Part shown: positions 9,701 to 21,400 of the stretch, one piece after another
How positions within the stretch are numbered: position 1 is the stretch's first letter
How the letters are laid out: the number at the start of each line of letters is the position of its first letter
DNA from: Nelumbo lutea
Lineage: Eukaryota; Streptophyta; Magnoliopsida; Proteales; Nelumbonaceae
Direction of reading: 5' to 3'
Length of the DNA: 64,000 bases
Assembly (NCBI GenBank): GCA_022828595.1
Contig: JAKGHH010000004.1
Location: 52,378,922-52,442,921, forward strand
Made by a program: the position numbers and the translations under genes
The notes under the pieces: model-generated
Database searches by the model: none
Seen by the model: the letters and a program-made list of their open reading frames with translations, nothing else
What the model was told of the DNA's origin: nothing

Positions 9701-12460
9701 AACAAAGCTGGTATAAACATTGCTGCTAACTCAGTGCTACATGATAGAACAAAACATATCGAAGTTGACAAGCATTTTATCAGAGAGAGTCATCACAAGC
9801 GAAGTATGTACTCCCTATGTCAGCTCTGAGAACCAATTTGCAGACATCTTTACAAAAGGGCTACACCATTTTAGACATCATGATCTCTGTGACAAGTTGG
9901 GCATGATTGATATCTATGCCCTAACTTGAGGGGGAGTGTTGACAGATGTTGTTGTACACATATGTTTAGTACCGCAAGGGTACTTTTGTAATTTCTTTAT
10001 TTTTTATGTTGTATGACCATCCTAGTATAAATAATTACATACTGCACACGCCTGCTGTATTCTTTTGGGCTCTCAGTCCTCTCGCCTCTCCTCTCTTTCT
10101 CTTCTCTTGTTCAGCAGTTTTTCATAGTTGTTTGCTGTCAGCCTAGGGTGGTGTCAGCTTGTTCCTTTCTTTCTTTTTTATTATTTTTTTTTATTAGGGT
10201 GTTCCGCCAGGGGGATATTTGTAATTTCCTACTTTATGTTATGTTAATATAAATAAGAATCTGGGCGCCGCCAGCAATACTTTTTGATTCTCAATCAGAT
10301 CTCTCTCTCTTCCCTTCTCTTCTCCTCTCTCTTCTCTCTCTCTCCAAGAAAGAAAACGTTGGTATCAGAACGCAATTCTGGGCTATAGGGATCCTTTCTC
10401 TCATCTGAATCAAATCTCTTCCCAGTTTTTTCCTCTTGATCTCTTGGACGTTGAAGACAAAATAAAATCCTAATCGGACTGGTCAGGCGACTTGTTACTA
10501 TCTTTTTTTTTGGGTTCTTCCTTGGTCGTAGCACTATGGAAACCCTAATAGAAGAGGGCCGATGCTGGGAAGGCCTTTCTTCTCTTTGATCGATGCTGTG
10601 AAGACTTCTTTCTGTGTTTGCACCTTTGTACAGGTGCTGGACAGGGGTGTGTCCCCTTTTTCTCTGTGGTTAATGCTGTGAAGGCCTCTTTTCTGGGTTT
10701 ACACCTTCGTACAGGCGCTGGGCAGGGGGGTGTGGTTCCTTTTTTATCACAGGTATGTGTTTTAATCAGTTGGTATGACTCCTTATTAATGGTCGAACTG
10801 TTAGTGGACTGTTTTAATGGCCGGACTGTTGCTGGACTGTTTTAATGCTGATTACTGGACTGTTTTAATGGCTGAACTGTTACTGGACTGATTTCAGCAG
10901 CTCATTTCAAAAGTAAGGTTTTTTGGGGTTTAGCATTCTGATTATGACTGTAAAGATAGTAGTTGTGTGGGGAACTGGTCTGGTGCACTTGTGGTTCTGT
11001 TTTCTGTAGTGTAGACCCTCCCCCTCAATGGCAAATGATGATTCTGCTTCATCTGGGGTTACATCAACCTGTAGCATAGCTGGTATGGGAGGTGAAAACA
11101 TGATGTTTCCCATGCCAATTGCCCCTTTAAATGGCCTAAACTATCTGGAGTGGGCTAAAAGTGTAAAGCTTTATGTAACAGCAAGGGGAAAAGTTGGTTA
11201 CATAAATGAAAGAGTGAAAGAACCCAAGAGTGAGCCAGCTGAACATGATAGGTGGGACCAAGAAAACTGTTGGTTTGAGTGGGTAAGTGTTGGTGGGCTT
11301 AGTTTAACTTTCATGTTTAAGTTCCTTAGTCTACTATGGGCCTTTAGTTATTGGGCCTAAACCTGTTTTATTTTTCTTTATTATGTCTAGGTGTCCCATC
11401 ACTAATCAGGGGCATTTTAGTCCTTTTATGTAATCTCTTATTGTAAATATATATACTAGCTTCTAGGGCCAGCTAAGACACTATTGCTGCCCATTCTCAA
11501 ACCTCTTCTCCTCTCTTCTTCTTCCTCTTCTACTGCTGTTCTCCAGCAAACATGGTATCAGAGCTCCATTCGGCCTGACTGGTAACAGCTAGTTTCCTTC
11601 TTTTCCTCTTATCTGTTCCTTTTTTTCTCTCTTATCTCTGCTACTGTGAAGAAACCCTAGGGCTGACCGTAGACAATAGCAAGGCCTGTATCTAGGGTTT
11701 CTCTTGGCTGTAGGGCCCAAGGGGAGTTTTTCCTAGAAGCTTATGCCCTACTAGTGGTTTTGTGCAGTTAGTAGCCATTCGGCTGCTAGAGAGATTTGTG
11801 TAGAACAGATCTAGGTAGAAGGACTGAGCAGACAGTCCTAGTTGGTGTCTGGGAGATTGAACAGACCATAGGGTGGTCACAGTCCAGGTTCGACCTCCAG
11901 AAGTGGTATTGTTTTCAGTTCAGTATCTGCTCAGCCTGAAGTGGTGTTGTTTTCAGCCCAGAAGTGCTTCAGTACAGTTACAGAGGGTGTTTTCATCCTT
12001 ATAACAGCTCCGGTAAGTCTGAAGTCTAGTTCTTTGTGTTGAGATTTCAGCTGTGGTTATTGTAAGAGGAAGAATATGTCTTCAATATCAGGTGAAGTGT
12101 CTTCTAAGGACAATAGGACTGGTGGGAGGTCTTCAAACCTGGAAAACCCAAATCTGCACAGCTTGCAGATCACCATTGTGTTGTTAGATGAATACAACTT
12201 CAGAGAATGGTCTGTTTCAGCTAAGCTTTTCATTACTTCCCGGGAACTTATGGGTTATTTAGATGGACAGAAGAAGGAACCTAAAGAGGATGATGCTGAT
12301 TACTCAATCTGGCATAAGGAAAATGCCACTGCTATGTCCTAGCTGCTTGTCTCAATGACTCCAGGAGTGGCTAGAACTGTTTAGCACTTCCCTATTGCCT
12401 TTATGTTAGGTAACTGCCTAACGCAGGGCTCTTCGAGGGAGCCTACCTCCTGAAGCGAGA

Positions 12461-12497
<37 letters not shown>

Positions 12498-15400
12498 CCC
12501 AACCGTTTTCTTCGCTGGAGCGCGCGGGACGCAGGAGCGCACTATAGGTTTCTATGTAGGGTGAGATAGGTGACAGGTAGCTTGCTTCCAAGCCGATAGG
12601 ATAGGCGGTGGGCTGGGCATAGAAGCGAGTCGCCAGAAGCTTTCGGTAGCTTAGCTTGCTTCCAAGCCGGCCCGGCCGCGAGGAATCAAGAGATCTTTGC
12701 CGATGCTAACTTGGATCTCGGGTGATGGAATAAGGCAGCCAGAAGCGACGAAGTCCAAGTAAGGTTCCCAAGATGCATCTTCAAGTGACAGACCTGACCA
12801 CACCACCAATGCTTTTGGTTCAATGTGATGACCTTTGTGCACCCATCTGAAATCTGTTATATGGGTAGGTTCAGTTTGAACTTGGCTGTCTTCCGAAAAT
12901 GATGGAAAGATTGTTGTCGTTATTGCTCCAGTTTTCGGCCATTTTTTTAATAGGGATACATGAAATACAGGGTGCAATTTTGATGTCACTGGAAGGTCAA
13001 GTTTGTATGCCACGGACCCAATGCGGTCAACAATCTAAAATTTGCTTGTATGGTTGTAGTTTAAGGAAGACTTGATCTCCAATTTGGTACTGAACTGGCC
13101 TATGCTTCTTGTTGTATGAGTCTGTCATCCATTGTTCAGCTCGACAGAGGTGGGCTTTGAGCTCTCGTAACACTACATCCCGTTGGAGGAGTTGGTCTTC
13201 CACTGCTGCTACTGCCGTAGAACCTTTCTCATATGTAAGTAGGGTAGGTGGGTCCTGTCCATATAGAGCCCGGAATGGAGTCATTCCTGCTGCACTATGA
13301 TAAGTGGTATTGTACCACCATTCAGCGCAATAGAGCCACTTGAGCCATTGTCGTGGCCTGTCACCAGCATAACACCTTAAATAGGTGTCTAGACTCTGGT
13401 TAACCACCTCAGTTTGTTCATCTATTTGAAGATGGAAGCTGGTAGATTTGAAAAGCTTCACTCCTTGTAATCGGAAAAGTTCTGCCTAGAAACGACTCAT
13501 GAAAGTTGGGTTGCGGTCTGAGACAATGGAGTTAGGGGTACCATGCAGCTGTGCCACCTCCTTAGTAAAAATCTCAGCCACCATTGAAGTTGTGAAGGGG
13601 TGGGAGAGAGGGAGAAAGTGGCAGTATTTGGTGAATCTATCAACAACTACGAGAATGACTGGCTTGCCATAGGAAAGGGGCAGACCCGTTAAGAAGTCCA
13701 TGGATATATCGGCCCACGCTTGTGTAGGAATTGGGAGTGGTGGTAGCAGGCCTGCTGGGTTCTGGGTATCTGCCTTATTTTTCTATCAAATGACACATTT
13801 GGCTATGAATTTTTGGACCGAATTCCGCATGCCTTTCAATGGAATTGGGTGGCTAGTCTCTTGTAAATGTGCAGAATTCCTGAGTGGCCTCTTGCTAGTG
13901 ATGAGTGGAACAATTCAAGAAGCTGATGAATATGGGCTGAATCCTGTGGTATCACCAGTCGGTGTTTATAAATAGCAAGTTATTCTCCACTGTGTACCCT
14001 GGGTGGTTGGTAGGGTCCTCCTGGACCTATGAACACAGCTTGCTCAATTTTGGATGTCTTTTGGCTTCTTCCCGTAACTGATCCATGAAAGAACATGTTG
14101 GGGACATGAGTAGTAGTGGGAATAGTTGTGGTTGGCGTGACAGTGCATCTGCCACTTTGTTAGTGTGTTCCGCCTTGTATTCAATGACATAATCATAGCC
14201 AAGTAATTTGGCTACCCACTGCTGCTGTTCTGGAGATAACACTAACTATTCCAATAGAAATTTCAAGCTCTGATAGTCAGTTTGTATGATGAACCTCCTC
14301 CCTAGAAGGTAGGGTTGCCATCGCTGAACTGCAAGAACAACTGCTATCAGTTCTCGTTCATCTGGCCCATCTTTGTGATGTCAATGCTTTGCTGAAAAAA
14401 AGCTAGTGGCCTCCCTTTTTGCATGAGAACCGTACCCACTGCCTGGTAGGGGTGGCAATTTTTCACCCAACCCGTTGAACCCACCCAACCCACCTAGTAT
14501 CTAACCCACCCAACCTGTCCATTTACTTGGCGGGTTGTGTGATCAACCCATCAACCCAACCCAACCCAAGTATTTTGGGTTGGGTTGGGTTGTGGATAAC
14601 CATTGGGTTAACCATTACAAACACAAGTATTAATTCCTTAGCCTTTTTTTTAATTTTCTTCATTCGAATTAAATAATTTATAATTAATGCATTAATTTTC
14701 TATTAATTATTGACTAAATTTAGTTTTGTCCTGAATCAACACACTTGACCCAACATAAATCCAAATCAATTTGACCTAAGTTCGGACCAGTTCAATGTGG
14801 TTTGACCCGATCAAGGTTGACCTAAATCCGAAGTAGACCCTGGGCGGGATGGTTCGGTACTACTTTCTTTGCCCGGTTTGGGTCGTCTGGTCCAACCAGT
14901 ATTCACACAGCACAACCCGACCCAACACAATCCGATTCGGGTCAACCTGAATCCGAAACGGTTCTGGGCGGGATGGCTCGATATCCATGTGCTTTGCCTG
15001 GTCTAGGCTGTCTGCTCCGACCAATATCCACACAACCCGACTTGAATCTGGACTAACTCTATTTACTTACGTTGACCCGCTTCGAGTCGGTTTAGTTCCA
15101 AACCCGTGTACAAACCTGATATGGGCCGGTCCAAGTCAATCCACCATTGACTGGACCGGTCCGACCGGACTGATCCAAATCTAAATGGTTCAACTACCCT
15201 TGATGTGATTAGCTCGAAGATGATCAAATTAGATAGTTCAAGTTGGTCTGACCGGTTTGAACCTAAGTGGTTCGGTCAAACCCAAAATCCGAACATAGTC
15301 AAATGGCTTCGCCGCTTGTGTAAAAATAGCATGCATGTAATGTGATTTGAACCTTCACCACTTGTGTAAATAGTAACTACTATTACCACCAAGTTATGAC

Positions 15401-18400
15401 CAACTTATTTGTTAAGAGAGAGAGAGAGTGTTTTTTAAGTCCATAAATATAAGATTAATGGGTTTAGGTGGATTGGATTGGGTTAAAGCGGGTTTGGGTT
15501 GAACCCAACCCATATAACTTTATATAACTGGGTCATTAATGAGTTGGCGGGTTAAATGGGTTGGGTTGAAGCTCAACCCAAACCAAACCCAACCCAACCC
15601 GCCCAATTGCCACCGCTACTCCCTGGCTTGATGTATCACATTCAATGATGAAGTCCTTTGTGAAATCTGGAAGTGCGAGTGTCGGTGGAGACGAAACAGT
15701 TGCTTTTAGTGTCTCAAAGGCCTGTTGGGCCTCCATAATCCAACAAAATCCATTCTTTCCTAAGTAAACTTGTCAAAGGTGCAGCAATCAGTCCATACCC
15801 TTTGATGATTCGACGGTAGTACCCTGTTAGACCCAAGAAGGCCCCTAACTCCTTGACATTTTGAGGTTGGGGCCAATTTATCATGCTTGCGATTTTTTCC
15901 GGGTTTGCCGCTACAGTGCCGTTTTCCATTACGTGTCCAATAGATGTCTTTTGTGTGCCTAGGTTTCTTGCAATACTCACAAAACACACCCTTCTTTTCT
16001 TCATTCTTCATCTCTTTCTCCCTCTCACCACTATACTTGTGTCTTGTAGCTTCTAATGCCACTTCCATCTGAGAATTTTGAAGCATAACCTTCCTCCTAC
16101 TCTCATCATTATGTACTAGAGAGTAGGCTTGAGACAAGGTAACATTTTCCCTAGTGAAAAGCTGTTGTTTAACAATGTCAAGATCAGAATTCAGACCTGC
16201 AAGAAATTCAAAAACTCTATTTCTTTCAACCAACTTGTTAAAGGTTGCTGCATCTTTATTACTCTCCCACTCGATTGTTTCAAGGTGGTCTATCTCATGC
16301 CATAGGGATTTCAGAGTGGAGTAATAAACTGATACGGGTTTCTCCCCCTACTTCAGATTGTTAACTTCAAGTTTCAACTCAAAAGCCCTAGCTACATCAA
16401 GTGGCTGGAAATAAGTTTCTTTTATATTGTCCCAAATTTCTTTGGCAGTCTTTGACCAAAGATAATTTCTGCTAATATGAGGCTGCATCAAATTGCACAG
16501 CCATGTCATCACAAGATAAATTTCTTTAACCCATTTGGAATGGGAAGAGTCATCTTTGGCTGGTTCCTTAGTGTCTCCAATCACATAGCCTAACTTTCCC
16601 CTTCCTCCAATTGTCATCATGGCAGATTGAGCCCACTCCAAATAGTTAGAACCATCAAACCTGATTGTGGTAACCCGGAAAGGGTTGTTATCAGTCATAC
16701 TAACAGCCCTTTGAGCACCCTCTCCAGTAGGTTTCTGTTTACCCCCTAAGAACTCCATGTTGAAACCAACACAAAGAAGAACAAAAAACACACCCGTATT
16801 AGTTGATTTGGTACATAAAAGGAAATAATCTATACATATACAATGTATTTCCTTGGTTAGCTATTTTAGTTTATTTGTTTTTGTTTTATTATATATTTTA
16901 TTATTTTTATTTTGATTGATTATTAAATATTAATTTAGTTTCCTCTTTTTTTTGTACAACTAGATATGGACGAAGGCAATACTTCTCATGAAACTAGTAG
17001 TGGTAGGAGAGATCCAACATGGAAGTATTGCTCTCTACAAGACCCTAATAATACAAATTCAATCACTTGTAAATTCTGTGGAAAAGTGACTAATGGAGGA
17101 ATTTATAGTGCAAAAGAGCACATTGTTGGTGGTAGGAGGAATGTTAAAGGATGTATCAAGTGCCCTAAAAAAGTTAGGGAAGAAATTTTGGGATATATGC
17201 AAAAGAAAAGAACGATAAAAGAGAACATGATGATGGAAGAAAGGGATAGGATCCCTAATTTTGATGATCATGAGAATATGATTGAAATTGAAGATGATGA
17301 TGATGGACAAGTTCGTGGTGTTGGTGGTAGTTCTAATTCATGTCTTAGGCCTTTTACATCTGCTGGATCAAGTTCCAAGCCACCCATTAAAAGACAAAAA
17401 GGGCCTATGGATAAGTTTTTGACAACACCTAGTCCAGAGCAAGTTGTAGAGATGAGAAGGGAACAAAAAAGAATGAGACAAACCACCATCATTGAAACAT
17501 ATAACAAAGAAAGGAGGGAACAAGTTTGCATACGTATTGTTAGGTGGTTATATCAAGCGGGTATTCCCTTAAATACCATTCGCTTGAAAAGCTTTGAAGC
17601 TATGGTGGAAGCACTTGGGCAATTTGGGCTTGGATTAAAGATCCCAAACTATTATGAAGCAAGGGTTCCTTTCTTGAAAAAGGAGGTTAAATACACAAAG
17701 ACATTATTACAACATCATAAGGAGGCATGGGAAAAGTGGGGGTGTTCTCTAATGTCTGATGGGTGGGCCAACAGAAAGGATAGAACCCTAATCAATTTTT
17801 TGGTCCACAGCCATGTTGGGACGATGTTCATAGAAAGCATCGATGCATCAGGTGATGTAAAAACAGCTGAGAGGTTGTTTAATTTACTTGAGAAGATGGT
17901 TGAGAGGATTGGTGAAATGAATGTCATTCAAGTGATTACCGATAATGCTTCAAGCTATGTTTTGGCAGGTAAATTTTCTAACTTGTTTTTTTCTTTACAA
18001 AGTATAACTTTTACTTAGTTTTTATTGTCTTGTTTCTAAAATTATTATTTTTGTGCTATTAGGAAAATATTTGATGGCTAAGTATCTTCATTTGACTTGG
18101 ACACCGTGTGCTGCCCATTGTATGGATCTCATTCTGGAAAACATTGGCAAGTTACCTATTGTCAAGAGGACTATTGAGAGGGCTATAGCACTAACGGGAT
18201 ACATATGCAACCATCCGGGCCTATTAAACTTGATGAGAAAGTTTACAAGTCAAAGGGAATTGATTAGGCCGACCAAAACCCGCTTTGCTACTTCCTATCT
18301 TACATTACAAAGCATTTTTTAGCAAAAGAGGAACTTGAGGGAGATGTTCAATTTTATTGAGTGGAGTGATAGCAAGTGGGCAAAGGAAGCCAAGGGTAGA

Positions 18401-21400
18401 AGGGTTGCAGAGACAGCAATGATTCCTTCATTTTGGAATAACATTGTATATATTCTTAAGGTATGCAGCCTCTTGTTCGTGTCTTACGCTTGGTAGATCG
18501 TGAAAACAAGCCGGCTATGGGTTACATCTACGAGGCTTTTGATAGAGCAAAGGAAGCAATTCTGAAGGCATTTGATGGTAAAAGGGAAAAGATATCAGAG
18601 ATTTTTTAGAATATTGATAGGAGATGGGATTTTCAGCTCCACCAACCATTGCATGTGGTTGGTTTCTACTTAAACCCTGAATTTTATTCTGATGATGCAG
18701 AAAGAATTGATTCAGATGAAAAAATTATAAATGGCCATTATAAAGTAATTCAGAAGTTTGAAAGTGACAAGAACAAGTTGAATGCAATCTTGATGAATTA
18801 TCAAGGTATAAGAATGCAGAAGGGATTTTTGATAATAACATGGCTATTTGGTAGAGAAAGATAAAAGCACTGGGTAAATATTCATAATTTCATACATAGT
18901 CAATTAATATTTGTGTTTAGTTATTTTAATAATTGCTATTTTTATTTAGTAAATTTGCTCATTTAGTTAATCTTTATATTTTTCTGTTGATTGGTGGACA
19001 GCATTTGGTGCTTCAGCTCCAAATCTACAAAAAATTGCTATCAAAATTCTTAGTTTAACATGCAGTGCATCTGGTTGCGAGCGGAACTGGAATGTGTTTG
19101 AGCATGTATGTCTTTAATAAATTTACTTGTGTAATTTATCTTATATTTATATTTTACATTTAAATTTCAAATTTTTTAGTAATTCAATGCTATTTTATGA
19201 ATTCACAGATTCATACCAAAAAGAGGAATCGCTTGGATCAAAAGCGATTAAATGATTTGGTGTTCATTAAGTTCAACTAGATGCTAAAAGAGAGTTTTGA
19301 TTCCCGCAGTTACACCGATCCCATCTCTCTAAAAGATATTGATGAAAGTAATGGGTGGTTATTGGGAGAGATGGATGGGGCTGAAGATGATTTGGTATTT
19401 GATGATGGTGATTCATTAACATGGGGAGATGTTTCTCGTGCTTCTGGAGTTGAAGAGCCACTAAGATATACAAGATCTAGAGGCTCAAGCTCAGCTTCAC
19501 AGTTACGAGCCAAGTGGCCCAAGGCAACCAATTCTAGAAGACCTAGCACATCAAATTCCCAAATTCATTTGGAAGATGAAGATGAATTTGACATAGAAGA
19601 AGAAACAGAGGAAGAGAATATCGACTCCAGGGGGAGTAAGGAAGACTGTGAAGACGAGGACGGTAGATGGGTAAGTTGTGACAGTTCAGAGGAGATGTCA
19701 GACTCAGATGTTGAAGCTGAACTTCAGTGGGAAGATCATCAAGGAGAGTTGGAAGATGCCCTGAATACTGATATCCTTTTCTCAGAGCACGTCGTAGAGG
19801 ATCCTTTCTTGCGTAAATCCTCCACTAGGTGCGGAGGGCTGAACGTTGTCGAGCATGCCTTAGAAGATGAGGGGGAAAATCTAACACCAAGTAAGGGAGA
19901 ACCAAACCAGGAGAGTAACTTAAGACAAGGAACCTGCAAGAGGACTTTGGCTGCTCATCATAATTCGAGCAAAGACGGCACAGACGGGGATGAACGACAG
20001 GGCCTTGGAGGTACGAACAATGGTGAAGTTAGCCTAGGTGCCGACCAGATAAGCCCTACACGAAGAGTGAATGGACTTACCCAGTTGGATTTCTCTTGTC
20101 CTTCTCCTTCAATCCCATGTATGGTCGTAGTTTCGATTTTAGATACTAATGTTTGCTCTACCTGTGATGTTTGTCTTTTAGATCCCAACTGTGTCTTTTT
20201 ATTGAATACCCAAGGTCTAGAGGCTGATACTGAAGATGTTGGGGAGTTACAGGAGGGGGATGAGAAGGTGGGGAGGGTGGGGAGAGCAGATCCAAATGAA
20301 TTAACCAAAGAGGAAACTAAGGAGGACAGTGGTAAGATGGAGAAGGGGAATAAGAGGAGTGAGGTAGGGGGGAAAAGGAAGAGAAGGGAGAGGAAGAAGT
20401 GGAGCCATTAGCTGAATTTGTAGAAAAGTTAGGTTGTAAGGTGAGAAACCTAAACGAGCTGAAAGGAGGAAGAGAAGGCTAGGCGAAGCTGAGAAATTAA
20501 AGTTGGAAGTGGACGTGAACACAGAGGCTAGAGTGAGGAAAGGGAGGGGAAGAAAAGGAGGCTACTAGAAGGAAAGGGAGTGGGGCTAGGCTGAACTGTG
20601 GAAGGAATGAATGTGAGAGGATTGGGGGTGTAAGAAAAAGAGCCTTAATAAAGGAAGTTTTAAAGAAAGAAAATCCAGACATTGTTTTAATTCAGGAATC
20701 TAAACTTATGACTTTAGACAAAAGGTGGGCTAGAAGTGTGTGGAGAGTGAATGGACTGAGGTGGGTTATGAGCCCAGGGTTAATTACTTTGTGGAAGGAT
20801 GAAGTAGTGGAGGGAGTGGAAGAATTAGTGGGAAGGTTCTCAATTTCTATCAAATTTAAGCAGGTGTCAGATGGATTTGAGTGGGTCCTTACCAATGTAT
20901 ATGGTCCCAATGAATACAAACAAAGGAAGGAGCTTTGGGCGGAACTAGGAGATATTAGAGGTCTGTGGGAGGGGATTTCAATGTGATAAGGTTCATTGAA
21001 GAGAGCAATAAGGTGAGACAAATGGGCACTACCAGTATGAGGAAGTTCAATGAGTTCATTAATGCCTTTGAGTTAAAGGAATTGAACTTTTCTCATAATA
21101 GCTTCACTTGGTCTAATCTCCAAGCTGAACCTATCTGCTCCAATTTAGATAGATTCTTGTTCACCACAGTCTGGGAGGAGCATTGGGGAGATCTGATGTC
21201 AAGGGCTCTACCCAGAGTTACTTCTGATCATTGGCCAATAATGATCGGTAAGTCTGATATTGGTGGTAGTGGGGCCTCTCCCTTAAGGTTTGAAAATGTG
21301 TGGCTACTTCACCCGGAATTCAAAGACAAAGTGAAAACTTGGTGGAATGAAATTAACCCGAAAATCAACTGGGAAGGGATGAAATTCCATTGGAAGCTGA

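Larger units (their letters stand above)
4680..10116 (+). mobile_element. complete Ty1/copia retrotransposon B with two LTRs and 5-bp TSD
   Basis: A 5,437-bp element flanked by the perfect target duplication gtttt (4675-4679 and 10117-10121). It contains the 5' LTR, PBS, leader with tandem repeats, gag, protease, integrase, reverse transcriptase, RNase H, polypurine tract and 3' LTR in the canonical copia order. The LTRs differ by about eight substitutions and one 3-bp indel over 177 bp (about 4.5%), so the insertion is fairly young, on the order of one to a few million years depending on the rate used. The coding region has several stops, two frameshifts and an integrase active-site change, so it is dead. 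It sits inside the LTR of copia C. Confidence 0.95.
4657..11267 (+). mobile_element. copia C, 5' part (LTR, PBS, leader, start of gag), nested with copia B and D
   Basis: The LTR of C starts near 4657 (tgttggggctat), is interrupted by copia B (4680-10116) and resumes at 10117-10358. It is followed by a slightly degenerate PBS, a leader and a gag start at 11028. Copia D cuts the gag at 11268. C itself interrupts the older minus-strand copia I. The left boundary is uncertain by a few bases because tgttgttgggg offers two TG starts. Confidence 0.6.
11268..12400 (+). mobile_element. copia D, 5' part (LTR, PBS, leader, start of gag)
   Basis: A 285-bp LTR, a perfect tRNA-Met PBS, a leader of about 520 bp and a gag start. 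It breaks off near 12400 at the junction with GC-rich unrelated sequence. No 3' LTR was found in the window. Confidence 0.8.
12690..15940 (-). mobile_element. Ty3/gypsy chromovirus fragment, split by a hAT element
   Basis: Minus-strand gypsy pol in the correct order from 15940 down to 12690: end of reverse transcriptase, RNase H, integrase, chromodomain. The non-autonomous hAT element 14447-15618 interrupts RNase H. No LTR or PBS was found. The fragment abuts copia E gag at about 15940, inside the codons after the zinc knuckle of that gag. Confidence 0.8.
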
